This document shows positions 19,151 to 29,750 of a stretch of DNA of 64,000 nt, piece after piece. The stretch spans positions 183,515-247,514 of the forward strand of contig NZ_SRXO01000010.1 of the NCBI RefSeq assembly GCF_008360935.1, given 5' to 3'. A program made the position numbers and the translations under genes. A model generated the notes under the pieces. The model was given only the letters and a program-made list of their open reading frames with translations, was not told the origin of the DNA and ran no database searches. The stretch comes from Siccirubricoccus phaeus. GTDB lineage: Bacteria; Pseudomonadota; Alphaproteobacteria; Acetobacterales; Acetobacteraceae. Position 1 is the first letter of the stretch. Each line of letters starts with the position of its first letter.

Positions 19151-20271
19151 AGCTGTTGCGCCGACCCGATCTGGAGCTGATTGGCATCGACAAGGGGTTC
19201 CGCGGCAAGCAGGTGCTGCGGCGGGTCTCGCTGGAGGTGCAGCCGGGCGAGTTCATCGCCGTGCTGGGCCCGAGCGGCTCCGGCAAATCCACCCTGCTGA
19301 AGATCGCAGCCGGCTTCGAGCAGCCGGATAGCGGTACGGTGCGGCTGCAGGGCGAGGATGTGACCGCGGTGCCGCCCTATCGCCGCAACATCAACACCGT
19401 CTTCCAGAATTACGCGCTGTTCCCGCATATGTCGGTGTTCGACAACGTCGCCTACGGGCTGCGCCGCAAGAAGGTGAAACCCGCGGAGGTGACGCAGCGG
19501 GTGGGCGAGGCGCTGGCGCTGGTCGGCCTGGCGAGCTTCGGCCCGCGCCAGCCGGAGACGCTCTCCGGCGGCGAGCAGCAGCGCATCGCGCTCGCCCGCG
19601 CTTTGGTCAACCGCCCCGCCGTGCTGCTGCTGGACGAGCCGCTTTCCGCCCTCGACCTAAAAATCCGCCGCCGCATGCAGGGCGAGCTGAAGCGCATCCA
19701 TGAGGAGGTGGGGACCACCTTCCTCTTCGTGACGCATGACCAGGAGGAGGCGGTGGTGCTGGCCGACCGCATCACCGTCATGCGCGATGGCGGGCTGGAG
19801 CAGGTGGGCACGGCGCGGGAGATCTACGACCGGCCGGCCACGCCCTTCGTCGCGGATTTCGTCGGCGAGATGAACTGGCTGCGCGGCCAGGCCGAAGGCG
19901 GCGTGGCGCGGCTTGCGGATGGCAACGCCCTGCATCTGCCGGAGGGCATCGCGCCGCCCGCCGGGGCCCTGCGCGTCGGCGTGCGGCCGGAGCGGCTGCG
20001 CATCGCCGCCGTCGGCGCGACGTCCGGCGCGCGGGAGAATGCGCTGGCCGCCACCATCACCCGCATCACCTTCCAGGGGCCGAGCACGGTGGTGGAGGCC
20101 CGCACCGAAACCGGCGAGGCGATCCGCTGCCTGTGTGGCCCGGCCGATGTCGCCGGCGCGCTGCTGCCCGGCAGCGCCATCCTCTGCCTCTGGGATGCCG
20201 AGGCGACCTTGGTCTTTGACGCCGCCGGCGCTGAGAACGGCCTCACACGCAAGGGGGAGTTGGTGGAATGA
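19147..20271 (+). CDS. Pot-type ABC transporter ATP-binding protein (PotA family)
   Basis: ATPase of 374 residues; the ATG at 19147 overlaps the permease stop. The frame is open upstream, but that part is only an alternative reading of the permease gene. Walker A GPSGSGKST is at residues 41-49, the signature is LSGGEQQRIALARAL, and Walker B is VLLLDEPLSALD. The C-terminal third (from about 240) is a TOBE regulatory domain with the common wording RVGVRPERLRIA. The order permease-permease-ATPase-binding protein is usual for plant-symbiont and soil alphaproteobacterial opine/polyamine-like systems. Confidence 0.94.
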   Translation: MKLLRRPDLELIGIDKGFRGKQVLRRVSLEVQPGEFIAVLGPSGSGKSTLLKIAAGFEQPDSGTVRLQGEDVTAVPPYRRNINTVFQNYALFPHMSVFDNVAYGLRRKKVKPAEVTQRVGEALALVGLASFGPRQPETLSGGEQQRIALARALVNRPAVLLLDEPLSALDLKIRRRMQGELKRIHEEVGTTFLFVTHDQEEAVVLADRITVMRDGGLEQVGTAREIYDRPATPFVADFVGEMNWLRGQAEGGVARLADGNALHLPEGIAPPAGALRVGVRPERLRIAAVGATSGARENALAATITRITFQGPSTVVEARTETGEAIRCLCGPADVAGALLPGSAILCLWDAEATLVFDAAGAENGLTRKGELVE

Positions 20272-21359
20272 CGATGGGGTTCGGGCGCCGCGACGCGCTG
20301 AAGATGGGCTTCCTGCTGCCCGGGCTTGCCGGCGCCGCCACTGCGCAGGCGCAGCCCACACGGCGCCCGCTGAACGGCATGGTCTTCTGCCACACCATGG
20401 GCACCGCGGCGGATATCGGCCTGTTCAAGGCGGCGACCGGCATCGAGGCCAATGTCACCTGCTGGGTCTCGAACACCGATACCATCACCAAGCTCGCTGC
20501 CGGCGCAGGCCGCAGCTTCGACGTCTTCAACCTGAGCTGCCAATTCATCCCCGTCGTGCTGCAGCGCGGGCTGCTGGCGCCGCTGGACCTGGCCAAGATC
20601 CCCAACATGCAGCTTCTCGCCCCGGCCTTCGCCGGGACGCCCTACTCCACAAGGGGCGGGCGCCGCTATTCCGTGCCCTTCATGTTCGGCTACGATTCGC
20701 TGGTCTACAACCGCAAGAAGCTCGGCCATGTGGACAGCTACGGCATCCTGTTCGAAGAGAAATACAAGGGCCAGATCGCGATCCGCGACGATCCGGGCTA
20801 CTCCATCGCCCAGGCGGCGGCGTTCCTCGGCCACGCCAATCCCTGGCGGCTCTCGGGGCGGGAGCTGCGGGAGGTCACCGCCTTCCTGATCAGCAAGAAG
20901 CCGATCTTCCGCAAGCTCTGGGGCGGCTTCGCCGAGGCGGTCTCCCTGCTGAAGAGCGAGGAGGTGGTGGCGGTCGGCGATGGCTGGATCTCCATGGCCT
21001 GGTCGCTGAACAATGGCGGTATGGGCGGCGATTTCGCCATCGCCAACCCGAAGGAGAAGGCGATGGTCTGGACGCATGACTGGATCATGCCGAAGGAGGT
21101 GGCGGATCGCGGCGCCGCGGACTCCGCCTATGCCTTCATGAACTGGTCGATCGGCGCCGAACAGGCGGCGAATATGGGCCGCAAGGTGGGCTATGTCTCT
21201 CCATCCAAGGCCGGCCTGTCCCTGCTGACGCCGGAGGAGGCGAAAACGGTCGGCTATGACGACTATGAGGCGGTGATGCGCAATGGCCTCTTCCTCGACG
21301 AATTCCCGGAGAACTACCAGGACTGGGTCGAGGCCTGGAGCCGGTTCAAGGCGGCCTGA
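20268..21359 (+). CDS. Pot-type ABC transporter substrate-binding protein, likely Tat-exported
   Basis: Periplasmic binding protein of the PotD/PotF class, 363 residues, overlapping the ATPase stop by 4 bp. The N-terminus FGRRDALKMGFLLPGLAG carries a twin-arginine motif followed by a hydrophobic stretch and a cleavage region AATAQAQ, so export is probably by Tat. The mature protein has VPFMFGYDSLVYNRKKLG and WISMAWSLNNGG, matching the solute-binding fold. It lies just 3 bp ahead of the second hyuA, which links the imported ligand to the HyuAB reaction. Confidence 0.92.
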   Translation: MTMGFGRRDALKMGFLLPGLAGAATAQAQPTRRPLNGMVFCHTMGTAADIGLFKAATGIEANVTCWVSNTDTITKLAAGAGRSFDVFNLSCQFIPVVLQRGLLAPLDLAKIPNMQLLAPAFAGTPYSTRGGRRYSVPFMFGYDSLVYNRKKLGHVDSYGILFEEKYKGQIAIRDDPGYSIAQAAAFLGHANPWRLSGRELREVTAFLISKKPIFRKLWGGFAEAVSLLKSEEVVAVGDGWISMAWSLNNGGMGGDFAIANPKEKAMVWTHDWIMPKEVADRGAADSAYAFMNWSIGAEQAANMGRKVGYVSPSKAGLSLLTPEEAKTVGYDDYEAVMRNGLFLDEFPENYQDWVEAWSRFKAA

Positions 21360-21362
21360 ATC

Positions 21363-23396
21363 ATGGCGCAATGGCAGGTCGGTGTCGATGTCGGCGGCAC
21401 CTTCACGGATATCCTGGCGGTGGAGCCCGAGAGCGGGCTCTGGCGCATCGGCAAGGTTCCTTCGACACCGGAGGACCAGTCCCGCGGCGTGATCGCGGGT
21501 CTGGAGAGCGTCGGCGTGCCGCTCGTCGAGGTGGCGGGCTTCGTCCATGGCACCACGGTCGGCACCAATGCGGTGCTGGAGCGGAAGGGCGTGCCCTGCG
21601 GGCTGATCACCACCCAGGGCTTCCGGGACATGCTGGAGCTCGGCCGCCGCACAAGGCCGAACGCCTATGGCATGACCGGCAGCTTCGAGGCGCTGGTGCC
21701 GCGCGAGATGCGGATCGAGGTGCCGGAGCGCATGGGGGCCGCCGGCCAGGTGCTGACCCCGCTGGACGAGGATGCGGTGCGCCGCGCCGTGCAGGCGCTG
21801 CGCGAGGCGGGCGCCGAGGCGCTGGTCATCCACTTCCTGCATTCCTACGCCAATCCGGCGCATGAGCTGCGGGCCGCCGAGATCGTGCGGGAGCTATGGC
21901 CCAACCCTTACGTCACCGTCGGGCATGACGTGCTGCGGGAGGTGCGGGAATTCGAGCGCGGCTCCACCGCCGCGGTGAACGCCTATATCCAGCCGCTGAT
22001 GTCGCGCTACCTCTCGCGCCTGGCCGGCGCGCTGGAACGCGGCGGCTTCCCGCGCACCCTGCTGGTGATGCAGGGCAATGCCGGCACCATGACGGCGAAG
22101 GGCGCGGCGGAGCATGCGGCGCAGACGGTGATGTCCGGACCTGCGGCCGGGGCGCTGGCCGCCGCGCGGGTCGGTGTCGAGGCCGGGATGCGCAACATCA
22201 TCGGCTGCGACATGGGCGGCACCAGCTTCGACGTCACCCTGATCCGCGACGGCGCGCCCGCCATCTCGGCGGAGAAGGATGTCGCCTATGGCGTGCCGGT
22301 GCGGGTGCCGATGATCGACATCCACACCATCGGCGCCGGCGGTGGCTCCATCGCCCGGGTGAACCAGGCGGGGCTGCTGCAGGTGGGGCCGGAAAGCGCC
22401 GGCTCCCGCCCCGGGCCGATCTGCTATGGCCGTGGCGGCACGGAGCCGACCGTGACCGATGCCAATCTGGTGCTCGGCCGGCTCGATCCCGCCTCCATGC
22501 CCGGCGTCGAAAGCCCGGTGCCGGTGGAGGTGGTGCAGGCGGCGATCCTGGAGAAGATCGGCAAGCCGCTCGGCCTGGATGCCATTGCCGCTGCCTCCGC
22601 CATCATCGCCGTCGCCACCAACCACCTGGCCAGCGCCATCCGGCTGGTGTCGATCGAGCGCGGCGAGGATCCGCGCGACTACGCGCTGTTTGCCTTCGGC
22701 GGCGCCGGGCCGCTGCATGCGACGGCGCTGGCGCAGGAGCTCGGCGTGCCGCAGGTGCTGGTGCCGCGCTTCCCTGGCGCCACCTCGGCGCTGGGCTGCA
22801 TCCTGGCCGACCTCCGGCACGATTTCGTCCGCACCATCGGCCGGCCGTTGCTGGAGGTGGAGGGCGCGGCGATGGAGGCAATCCTCGCCGAGCACGCCGC
22901 GCAGGGCAGGGCGCTGATCGAAGGGGAGGGCGTGCCCATCGAGGGCATCGTCACCGTGCATGAGGCGGATCTGCTGTTCCGCGGCCAGAGCCATGTCTTC
23001 CGCATGGCGGTGACCCTGCCCTTCGCGCCGGCGGAGGTGCTGGCGCAATTCACCGCCCGCTATCGCCAGCGCTTCGATATCGAGCTGGCGGGGATGCGGG
23101 TGGTGCTGGCCAATCTGCGCACCACGGTGCTCGGCACGCGGCGAAAGATCGGCATGGCGCTCTTCGCGCCGGAGGCGGTGGGCGAGCCGGTGCCGCGCAC
23201 CAGCCGGCAGGTGGTGTTCGGGACGAAGGCCTGGACCACGCCGATCTACCGGCGGGAGACCCTGCCCGCTGGCCATGTCCTGCCCGGCCCCGCCATCATC
23301 GAGCAGATGGACGCCACCACCGTCGTCGATCCCGGCGCGACGCTCCGGGTCGATTCCACCGGCAACCTCGTCATCTCGGTCGGAGCCGCCGCATGA
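21363..23396 (+). CDS. Hydantoinase/oxoprolinase subunit A (HyuA family), second copy
   Basis: 677 residues, start ATG at 21363 three bases after the binding-protein stop. The nucleotide motif is GVDVGGTFTDI at the N-terminus, followed by VHGTTVGTNAVLERKG, CDMGGTSFDVTLIRDG, HTIGAGGGSIARV and ICYGRGGTEPTVTDANLV. These match the ATP-dependent HyuA family over the full length. It clearly differs from the copy at 8479, so the two are paralogues, not a recent duplication. It is expected to work with the HyuB overlapping its stop. Substrate unknown. Confidence 0.94.
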   Translation: MAQWQVGVDVGGTFTDILAVEPESGLWRIGKVPSTPEDQSRGVIAGLESVGVPLVEVAGFVHGTTVGTNAVLERKGVPCGLITTQGFRDMLELGRRTRPNAYGMTGSFEALVPREMRIEVPERMGAAGQVLTPLDEDAVRRAVQALREAGAEALVIHFLHSYANPAHELRAAEIVRELWPNPYVTVGHDVLREVREFERGSTAAVNAYIQPLMSRYLSRLAGALERGGFPRTLLVMQGNAGTMTAKGAAEHAAQTVMSGPAAGALAAARVGVEAGMRNIIGCDMGGTSFDVTLIRDGAPAISAEKDVAYGVPVRVPMIDIHTIGAGGGSIARVNQAGLLQVGPESAGSRPGPICYGRGGTEPTVTDANLVLGRLDPASMPGVESPVPVEVVQAAILEKIGKPLGLDAIAAASAIIAVATNHLASAIRLVSIERGEDPRDYALFAFGGAGPLHATALAQELGVPQVLVPRFPGATSALGCILADLRHDFVRTIGRPLLEVEGAAMEAILAEHAAQGRALIEGEGVPIEGIVTVHEADLLFRGQSHVFRMAVTLPFAPAEVLAQFTARYRQRFDIELAGMRVVLANLRTTVLGTRRKIGMALFAPEAVGEPVPRTSRQVVFGTKAWTTPIYRRETLPAGHVLPGPAIIEQMDATTVVDPGATLRVDSTGNLVISVGAAA

Positions 23397-25072
23397 GCCT
23401 CGATCCCGTCCAACTCGCCGTCATCCAGAACGGGCTGCGCCAGGTCGCGTCCGAGATGGACATGGTGCATCAGAAGACCTCTTTCTCCCCGGTGATCTCG
23501 GAGGGGCTGGACCGCGCCAACGGCATCTACCACCGCGAGACGGGCGAGGTGATCGCCCAGGGCGAAACCGGCCTGCCGAGCTTCATCGGCGTCATGCAAT
23601 TCTCCACCCAGCACATCATCCGCCTGCGCCGGGATCTGGAGGAAGGCGACGTCATCCTGGTAAACGACCCCTATCTGGGCGGCACCCATCTAATGGATGT
23701 GCGCATGCTGGCGCCCTTCCACTATCGCGGGAAGCTGTGGTGCCACCTCTCCAACACCGGCCATTGGTCGGACACGGGCGGGATGGTGCCGGGCGGCTTC
23801 AATAGCACCGCGACGGAAATCCAGCAGGAAGGACTGCGCATCCCGCCGGTCAAGCTCTACCGCCGCGGCGTGCTGGACGAGGACATCCAGCAGATGGTGC
23901 TCAACAATGTCCGGGTGCCGGAGGAAAGACTGGGTGATCTCCGCGCTCAGCTCGGCGCGCTGCGCGTCGGCGCACGGCGGCTGACGGAGCTGCTGGACCG
24001 CTACGGCGCCGATGTGGTGGAGGCGGCGATCGAGGAGCTGAAGACGCGCTCCGAGCGGCTGATGCGCGCGCATATCGCCACCATTCCGGACGGCACCTAT
24101 GAAGGCACCGCCTTCTGCGACAGTGATGGCGTGGTGTTCGAGAAACTGGCCGTCCGGCTGCGCATGAATGTTAAGGGCGACCGCATCGGCTTCGACCTCT
24201 CGCAATCCAGCCCGCCCTGCAAGGGGCCGATGAACACGCCGCGCGACCTCGCCACCTCCGCGGTCTATGTGGCGATGAAGCATGTCTTCCCCGACGTACC
24301 GATCAATGCCGGCTGCTTCACTCCGATCGAGGTCGGCGGCCAGGACGGCACCTTCCTCGATGCGCAATATCCCCGTCCCTGCGCCGGCGCCGCGGCAGAG
24401 GTCTGCCAGCGGGTGATGGAATCGGTCTTCGCCGCCATGGGCCAGGCAATGCCGGAGCGGATGTTCGCCTCGCCCTTCGGCACTTCCGGCAATTTCAGCC
24501 TGGGCGGCTACGACCCGGAGGAGGATCGCCGCTACATCATGTACATGTTCAGCGGCGGCGGCTATGGCGGCTACAGCGAGGGCGACGGGCTGACCAATGG
24601 CTGCTCCTCCCTCTCCATCGCCAAGACCCAGCCGATCGAGGTGCTGGAGCAGCATTTCCCCGTGCTCTACGAGGAATACGCGCTGCGCGAGGGCTCGGCC
24701 GGCGCCGGGCGGCATCGCGGCGGCTTCGGGCTGAATTACCGGGTGAAGTTGCTGCGCGGCGAGGCGCGGGCCTCCTTCGTCATGGATCACGGCGTCACCG
24801 GCCCCGCCGGCCTGCTCGGCGGTGGGCCGGGAGAGACGCTTGCCATCGAGGTAGGGCAGGGCGGCGCGCGCTCCCTGCCGCCGCATGTCTCGAAGGGGGA
24901 GGGCTATGCGCTGGAGCCGGGCGACTGGGTGCAGGTGCGCACCCCCGGTGGCGGCGGCTACGGCCCGCCGGCGGAGCGCGACCCGGCCGCCATCGCCCGC
25001 GACCTGCGCCGCGGCTATCTGGGCCCCGAGCAGGCGGCGGCGGAATACGGCCACAAGCTGGCGGCGGAGTAG
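23393..25072 (+). CDS. Hydantoinase/oxoprolinase subunit B (HyuB family), second copy
   Basis: 559 residues, overlapping HyuA by 4 bp (ATGA). It begins LDPVQLAVIQNGLRQVASEM and contains VNDPYLGGTHLMDVRM, the NNVRVPEERLGDLRAQ helix and a glycine-rich end TPGGGGYGPPAERDP, all HyuB marks. Its length is normal for the family and it lacks the extra C-terminal domain seen in the first copy. It is the last gene of the sigma-54 operon and converges on the DUF899 gene only 13 bp away; no terminator hairpin is obvious in that short gap. Confidence 0.94.
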   Translation: MSLDPVQLAVIQNGLRQVASEMDMVHQKTSFSPVISEGLDRANGIYHRETGEVIAQGETGLPSFIGVMQFSTQHIIRLRRDLEEGDVILVNDPYLGGTHLMDVRMLAPFHYRGKLWCHLSNTGHWSDTGGMVPGGFNSTATEIQQEGLRIPPVKLYRRGVLDEDIQQMVLNNVRVPEERLGDLRAQLGALRVGARRLTELLDRYGADVVEAAIEELKTRSERLMRAHIATIPDGTYEGTAFCDSDGVVFEKLAVRLRMNVKGDRIGFDLSQSSPPCKGPMNTPRDLATSAVYVAMKHVFPDVPINAGCFTPIEVGGQDGTFLDAQYPRPCAGAAAEVCQRVMESVFAAMGQAMPERMFASPFGTSGNFSLGGYDPEEDRRYIMYMFSGGGYGGYSEGDGLTNGCSSLSIAKTQPIEVLEQHFPVLYEEYALREGSAGAGRHRGGFGLNYRVKLLRGEARASFVMDHGVTGPAGLLGGGPGETLAIEVGQGGARSLPPHVSKGEGYALEPGDWVQVRTPGGGGYGPPAERDPAAIARDLRRGYLGPEQAAAEYGHKLAAE

Positions 25073-25085
25073 CGCGCCAGCCGCG

Positions 25086-25880
25086 TCAGGACGCCGTACC
25101 GGGATCGGGCTTGCGGAAGGCCGCTTCCCCGGCCTCTGACACCGCGACCCATGTTGGGTTGGGCGTGGCTTCGGCGGCGTAATTGTCGTGCCAGTTCCAC
25201 CATTTGTAGGGCGGGGTCTGGGGATAGCCCGGCGGTGACTCCTCCCAGCTCTCCTGGCGGCCGAGTGGCGTCACGTCCAGATAGCTCCACACCGTGCCCA
25301 TCGCCTCGTCGCCGCGGTTGTTGATGAAGTAGGTGCGGAACAGGCGCTCGCCATCGCGGAAGAACACGTTGTGGCCGTGCCATTCATCGACGCCGAAATC
25401 GGCGTCGAAGCTGTCGGTGATGGTGTACCACGGCATCGTCCAGCCCATCCGCGCCTTCAGCCGCGCGATATCCGCCTGCGGCGCGCGGGAGGCGTAGGCA
25501 AGGGTGGTGTCGCGGGCGTTCAGATGCGCCAGGTGACTCACCTGGTCGGCGCCGAGGGAGCAGCCGCGGCAGGCATGATCGGGCCAGCCGAATACGCCGG
25601 GCTCGAAGAAGGCGCGGTAGAGGACGAGCTGCCGCCTGCCTTCGAACAGGTCGAGCAGGCTGACCCGGCCGCTCGACCCCTCGAAGGCATAGGCCCGCGT
25701 CACTTCCATCCACGGCATCCGCCGGCGTTCGGCGGCCAGCGCATCGCGGGCCCGGGTGTGGGCCTTCTCCTTGATGAGCAATTGCTGCCGCGCCGCCTCC
25801 CAATCCTGCGGCGAGACGATGGGCGGCTTCTGCATGGCGGGCGGTGCGGCCGTGCGGTTGTCCTCAGCCTTTCCGGTCAT
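25086..25880 (-). CDS. DUF899 family protein (thioredoxin-like fold)
   Basis: 264 residues, cytoplasmic. It matches the DUF899 family: VSPQDWEAARQQLLIKEKAH near residue 22, RRRMPWMEV, then LFEGRRQLVLYRAFF. A CRGC motif follows in DHACRGCSLGADQVSHL, then MPWYTITDSFDADFGV and a C-terminal segment PPYKWWNWHDNYA. The fold is thioredoxin-like and the CxxC may be redox-active, but the family's function is not established. It is transcribed toward hyuB and is probably monocistronic. Confidence 0.92.
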   Translation of the reverse strand: MTGKAEDNRTAAPPAMQKPPIVSPQDWEAARQQLLIKEKAHTRARDALAAERRRMPWMEVTRAYAFEGSSGRVSLLDLFEGRRQLVLYRAFFEPGVFGWPDHACRGCSLGADQVSHLAHLNARDTTLAYASRAPQADIARLKARMGWTMPWYTITDSFDADFGVDEWHGHNVFFRDGERLFRTYFINNRGDEAMGTVWSYLDVTPLGRQESWEESPPGYPQTPPYKWWNWHDNYAAEATPNPTWVAVSEAGEAAFRKPDPGTAS

Positions 25881-26381
25881 GGTCGTTGCATCCTCCGGAT
25901 GGGACGGGCGTCCGGGTGCCGCGCTGCGCCCCGTTGCTCGTCATGGGTCGGCCGCGAGGCTGGCGCCGCGGCGCCCGAGGGTGGGAGTGACAAGCGTGGC
26001 GGGATTCCGTGGCGCACACCCTGGGCCCATGCGGACCGGGCCCGGCGGCGTCTCGAACCGCAATGTTTCATCTCCGGCTCCGCAATCCCGGCCTGAACAA
26101 CGAAGAGTCGCCTCGTGCGCCGATGGTTCGGGCGGCGGCGGTGCAGAGACCTCAGCCGGCATGACTGCCGACATAGTTGGCCGAACACACCGGTTCATGT
26201 GCAAAAAATAGGCGAGATCGGGCGGTAACGGCCGGTATGGCTCTCCTCCAGGCAAGAAATACATTGCCGGAAAAGCGGATCGTCTGCGACTATTCGGACG
26301 GCGGCTCCGCCCACCCACGCCGGTCACCCAGGTTCCTGGACCCTCACTGGATCGCTGCTGCGAAGGCAGCCGGGAGACCGC
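25881..26381. other. Intergenic region upstream of the rutA/ABC operon
   Basis: Five hundred bases between the divergent DUF899 gene and the binding-protein gene. No protein-like frame is present. It must contain both promoters. A weak sigma-70-like pair, TTGCCG at 26264-26269 and GACTAT at 26288-26293 with an 18-base spacer, is the best candidate for the rightward operon, but it is a poor match and I would not rely on it. A GGGAG site precedes the ATG at 26382. Confidence 0.4.
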
Positions 26382-27665
26382 ATGTCCACCTCGCCACCCG
26401 CTCGCCCTTCTTCCCGTTTGCGTCGCCGTGGCCTGCTGAAGGCAGCGCTCGGTGCCAATGCCGCGCTCGGCGTGCCGACGCTCTGGGCGCAGAACATCCG
26501 CGACGTCGTCCTGCAGCATTCCGGCCCGCCGGTGACGGCGATCAACCAGATCGCGGAACAGGCCTCGAAGGATCTCGGCTTCACCGTGCGCATGCAGGCG
26601 GTGGAGAATGCCGACCTGCTGAACCGCTTCCTGTCGCAGTCGAGCGCCATCGACGTCGCCGATGTCAGCATCACCTTCATGAAGTACCTGGTCGGCCGCA
26701 ACGTGCTGCAGGCCATCCCGCGCGCCAAGATCCGCAACCTCGACCAGACAATCCCGCTCTTCGTCAAGGGCCGCTACCCGGATGGCCGCGTCGCCTCCAC
26801 CCAGGGCGTCGCGCCTTACACCGTTCTCTACGTGACCGGCCAGGATGCGAAGAGCTTCGCCGATGGCGAGACGGAATGGCTCAGCGGCATTCCCTCCGTC
26901 ACCAATGCCGACACGCTCGGCATCCGTCCCGATCTCGTGGGCCGGCCGGTCGCAAGCTGGGCGGATCTCGTCGATCCGATGTTCAAGGGCAAGTCGGCGC
27001 TGCAGGACCAGCCGACGGTCGGCGTCATCGACGTCGCCATGGCGCTCGAATCCCGCGGCGACCTGAAATACGGCAACAAGGGCAACATGACCCGCGCCGA
27101 GATCGACAAGACCATCAACACCATGATGGAGATCAAGCGCAGCGGCCAGTTCCGCTCCTTCTGGACCACCTTCGACCAGTCGGTGAACCTGATGGCGTCC
27201 GGCGAGGTGGTGATCCAGTCCATGTGGTCGCCTGCCGTTTCCGCCGTGCGCGCCCGCGGCATTCCCTGCATCTTCCAGCCGCTGAAGGAAGGCTATCGCG
27301 GCTGGGGCTACACCTTCGGCATGATGAAGCACCTCACCGGGCTGAAGCGCGACTGCGCCATCGAATACGCCAATTGGTACGGCGCGGGCTTCCAGGGCGC
27401 CGTCATCGCTCGCCAGGGCTACTACTCGGCGCAGCCGGAGAACGTGAAGAAGTTCCTGACGCCCGCCGAATGGGACTACTGGTACGACGGCAAGCCTGCC
27501 GCGACCGACCTGCCCGATCCCTTCGGCCGCATCGCCATCAAGGCCGGCGAAATCCGCGACGGCGGCGCCTTCTGGCAGCGCATGGGCAATATCGCCGTGT
27601 GGAATTCCGTGATGGATGAGGACCGCTATCTCACCCGCCGCTGGAACGAGTTCATCACCTCCTGA
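26382..27665 (+). CDS. Pot-type ABC transporter substrate-binding protein of the rutA cluster, likely Tat-exported
   Basis: 427 residues. The N-terminus has [20 protein letters not shown], a twin-arginine motif followed by a hydrophobic stretch. The mature part belongs to the extracellular solute-binding family related to PotD, with [19 protein letters not shown] and [17 protein letters not shown]. It is the first gene of a five-gene unit in which rutA separates it from its permeases and ATPase. The ligand is inferred, not shown: given rutA, a pyrimidine or related ring compound is a reasonable guess. Confidence 0.9.
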   Translation: MSTSPPARPSSRLRRRGLLKAALGANAALGVPTLWAQNIRDVVLQHSGPPVTAINQIAEQASKDLGFTVRMQAVENADLLNRFLSQSSAIDVADVSITFMKYLVGRNVLQAIPRAKIRNLDQTIPLFVKGRYPDGRVASTQGVAPYTVLYVTGQDAKSFADGETEWLSGIPSVTNADTLGIRPDLVGRPVASWADLVDPMFKGKSALQDQPTVGVIDVAMALESRGDLKYGNKGNMTRAEIDKTINTMMEIKRSGQFRSFWTTFDQSVNLMASGEVVIQSMWSPAVSAVRARGIPCIFQPLKEGYRGWGYTFGMMKHLTGLKRDCAIEYANWYGAGFQGAVIARQGYYSAQPENVKKFLTPAEWDYWYDGKPAATDLPDPFGRIAIKAGEIRDGGAFWQRMGNIAVWNSVMDEDRYLTRRWNEFITS

Positions 27666-27732
27666 CCGGCTGACCCGGGCCGGGCGCGCGGCTCTGGCCC
27701 GTCCTTCCCTTGCCACCGAAGGATCACGCTCC

Positions 27733-28815
27733 ATGCAGCTCGGCGTCTTCATCCCCATCGGCAATAATGGCTGGCTGATCTCCACCACCTCGCCGCAGTA
27801 CAAGCCCAGCTTCGACCTCAACCGCACCATCGTGGAGAAGGCGGAGCGCTTCGGCTTCGACTTCGCCCTCTCGATGATCAAGCTGCGCGGCTTTGGCGGG
27901 CCGAGCGGCTTCTGGGACTACAATCTGGAGAGCTTCACCCTGATGGCCGGCCTTGCCGCCGTCACCAGCCGCATCCAGCTCTTCGCCACCTGCGCCGTGC
28001 TGACCATGCCGCCGCCCATTGCCGCCCGCATGGCGGTGACGGTGGACAGCATCAGCCATGGCCGCTTCGGCGTGAACCTCATCACCGGCTGGCAGCGCGC
28101 CGAATACACCCAGATGGGGCTCTGGCCCGGCGCCTCCCACTACGCCCGCCGCTACGATTACTGCGCCGAATACGTGAAGGTGATGCAGGAGCTGTGGCAG
28201 ACGGGCCGGTCCGACTTCAAGGGCGAGTTCTTCCAGATGGAGGATTGCCGGCTGCTGCCCATGCCGGAGAAGCCCATCCCCATCATCTGCGCGGCGCAAA
28301 GCGATGCCGGCACGCAATTCGCCGCGGAGTACGCCGACTATAATTTCTGCGCCAGCTACGGCTTCAACACGCCGAAGGCGGTGGAGCCCAGCGTTGCCCG
28401 CCTGGTCAAGGCGACCGAGGCGACCGGCCGCAAATGCGGCGCCCTGGTGCTGACCATGATCATCGCCGACGAGACGGATGCCGCCGCCGAGGCGAAATGG
28501 GCGCATTACGTCGCCGGCACCGACATGGAAGCCATCGCCTGGCGCGACAGCCAGTCCGGCGACGACCCCTCCAAGGATCCCTTCGCCGGCCCCAACCGCC
28601 GCCGCTGGCTGACCGAGAACAAGCTGCCGACCAACCAGGGCGTGCTCTGTGGCTCCTATGCCAAGGTGGCGCAGATGCTGGACGAGATGGCGGAGGTGCC
28701 TGGTGTCGCCGGCGTGATGCTGACCTTCGACGATTTCGTCATCGGCATGGAGCAGTTCGGCACCCGCATCCTGCCGTTGATGCGCTCCCGCAGCGCGCTG
28801 GCCCAGGCCGCATGA
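27733..28815 (+). CDS. rutA: Pyrimidine monooxygenase RutA family (LLM-class flavoenzyme)
   Basis: 360 residues from the ATG at 27733; the frame opens 39 codons earlier, but that stretch is not protein-like. In E. coli, RutA opens the uracil ring using a flavin-N5-peroxide. The match is close: [14 protein letters not shown] at 4-17, [13 protein letters not shown] near 44-56, [14 protein letters not shown], and [12 protein letters not shown]. Thr86 and Asn115 align with E. coli Thr105 and Asn134 of the oxygen pocket. The other rut genes (B-G) are absent nearby. Instead the gene sits between an ABC binding protein and its permeases, overlapping the first permease by 4 bp. Confidence 0.93.
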   Translation: MQLGVFIPIGNNGWLISTTSPQYKPSFDLNRTIVEKAERFGFDFALSMIKLRGFGGPSGFWDYNLESFTLMAGLAAVTSRIQLFATCAVLTMPPPIAARMAVTVDSISHGRFGVNLITGWQRAEYTQMGLWPGASHYARRYDYCAEYVKVMQELWQTGRSDFKGEFFQMEDCRLLPMPEKPIPIICAAQSDAGTQFAAEYADYNFCASYGFNTPKAVEPSVARLVKATEATGRKCGALVLTMIIADETDAAAEAKWAHYVAGTDMEAIAWRDSQSGDDPSKDPFAGPNRRRWLTENKLPTNQGVLCGSYAKVAQMLDEMAEVPGVAGVMLTFDDFVIGMEQFGTRILPLMRSRSALAQAA

Positions 28816-29750
28816 GCGCCTCGGCCGAGCCCGCAACCGCCGCCGCCCGGCCCGCCGGCATGGCGGCGCCGGCCCGCCGCAAGCGCCGCTTCCGCCTGGC
28901 GCCACGCGCCATCTCCTGGCTGCAGGTCGGCCCGCTCGCCTTCATCCTGATTACCTTCTTCGCCCTGCCGACCGCGACCTTCCTGGTGGTCAGCTTCTGG
29001 GACTACGACCGTGTCGGCATCTATCCCGACTTCATGCTGGACAATTACGTCGAGCTGCTGACGACGCCGGCGACCTATCGCGTTTATCTCAGCTCGCTGA
29101 AATTCGCTTTCATCGTCTGGGGCGTGACGCTCTTCCTCGGCTTCAACATCGCGCATTTCCTGGTCTTTCATGTGCGCAGCAGCGCGGTGCGGACGGCGCT
29201 CTTCCTCGCCTGCGCGATTCCCTTCTGGACCTCCGGCATCATCCGCACCATCGCCTGGATCCCCTTCCTTGGCCGCAACGGCGCCTTCAACCAGACGCTG
29301 ATGGGGGCGGGGCTGATCGAGGCGCCGCTGGATTTCCTGCTCTTCTCCCCCTTCGCGGTGATCGTCACCTATATCCACCTCTTCACCCTGCTGATGATCG
29401 GCCCGATCGCCAATTCCCTCTCCAAGATCGACCCCGCCCTGCTGGAAGCGGCGCGCGATGCCGGCGCCAGCCGCTGGCGGACGATGGTGGACATCGTGAT
29501 CCCGCTGTCGAAGACCGGCATCGCGCTCGGCTCCATCCTCGTCTTCACCCAGGTGATGGGCGATTTCTTCGTGGTGAAGGCGATGAGCGGCGGCCAGAGC
29601 GCCTCCATCGTCTCCGCCCTGGCCACCGAGATCCAGGCCATGCAGTACCCGCCCGCCTCCGCCTCGGCGATGATCCTCGTGGTCTTCGTCGCGCTGATGG
29701 TCGCGGGGATGATGCGCGTGGTCGATGTGCGGAAGGAGCTGGTCCGATGA
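28812..29750 (+). CDS. Pot-type ABC transporter permease (first) of the rutA cluster
   Basis: 312 residues from the ATG at 28812, overlapping the rutA stop by 4 bp. The frame is open upstream only as a shadow of rutA. A basic, Ala/Pro-rich cytoplasmic head of about 40 residues is followed by the first span near 47-65 ([19 protein letters not shown]). The ATPase-contact loop [20 protein letters not shown] lies near residue 216. Six spans are expected. Works with the next permease and the ATPase at 30627. Confidence 0.92.
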   Translation: MSASAEPATAAARPAGMAAPARRKRRFRLAPRAISWLQVGPLAFILITFFALPTATFLVVSFWDYDRVGIYPDFMLDNYVELLTTPATYRVYLSSLKFAFIVWGVTLFLGFNIAHFLVFHVRSSAVRTALFLACAIPFWTSGIIRTIAWIPFLGRNGAFNQTLMGAGLIEAPLDFLLFSPFAVIVTYIHLFTLLMIGPIANSLSKIDPALLEAARDAGASRWRTMVDIVIPLSKTGIALGSILVFTQVMGDFFVVKAMSGGQSASIVSALATEIQAMQYPPASASAMILVVFVALMVAGMMRVVDVRKELVR

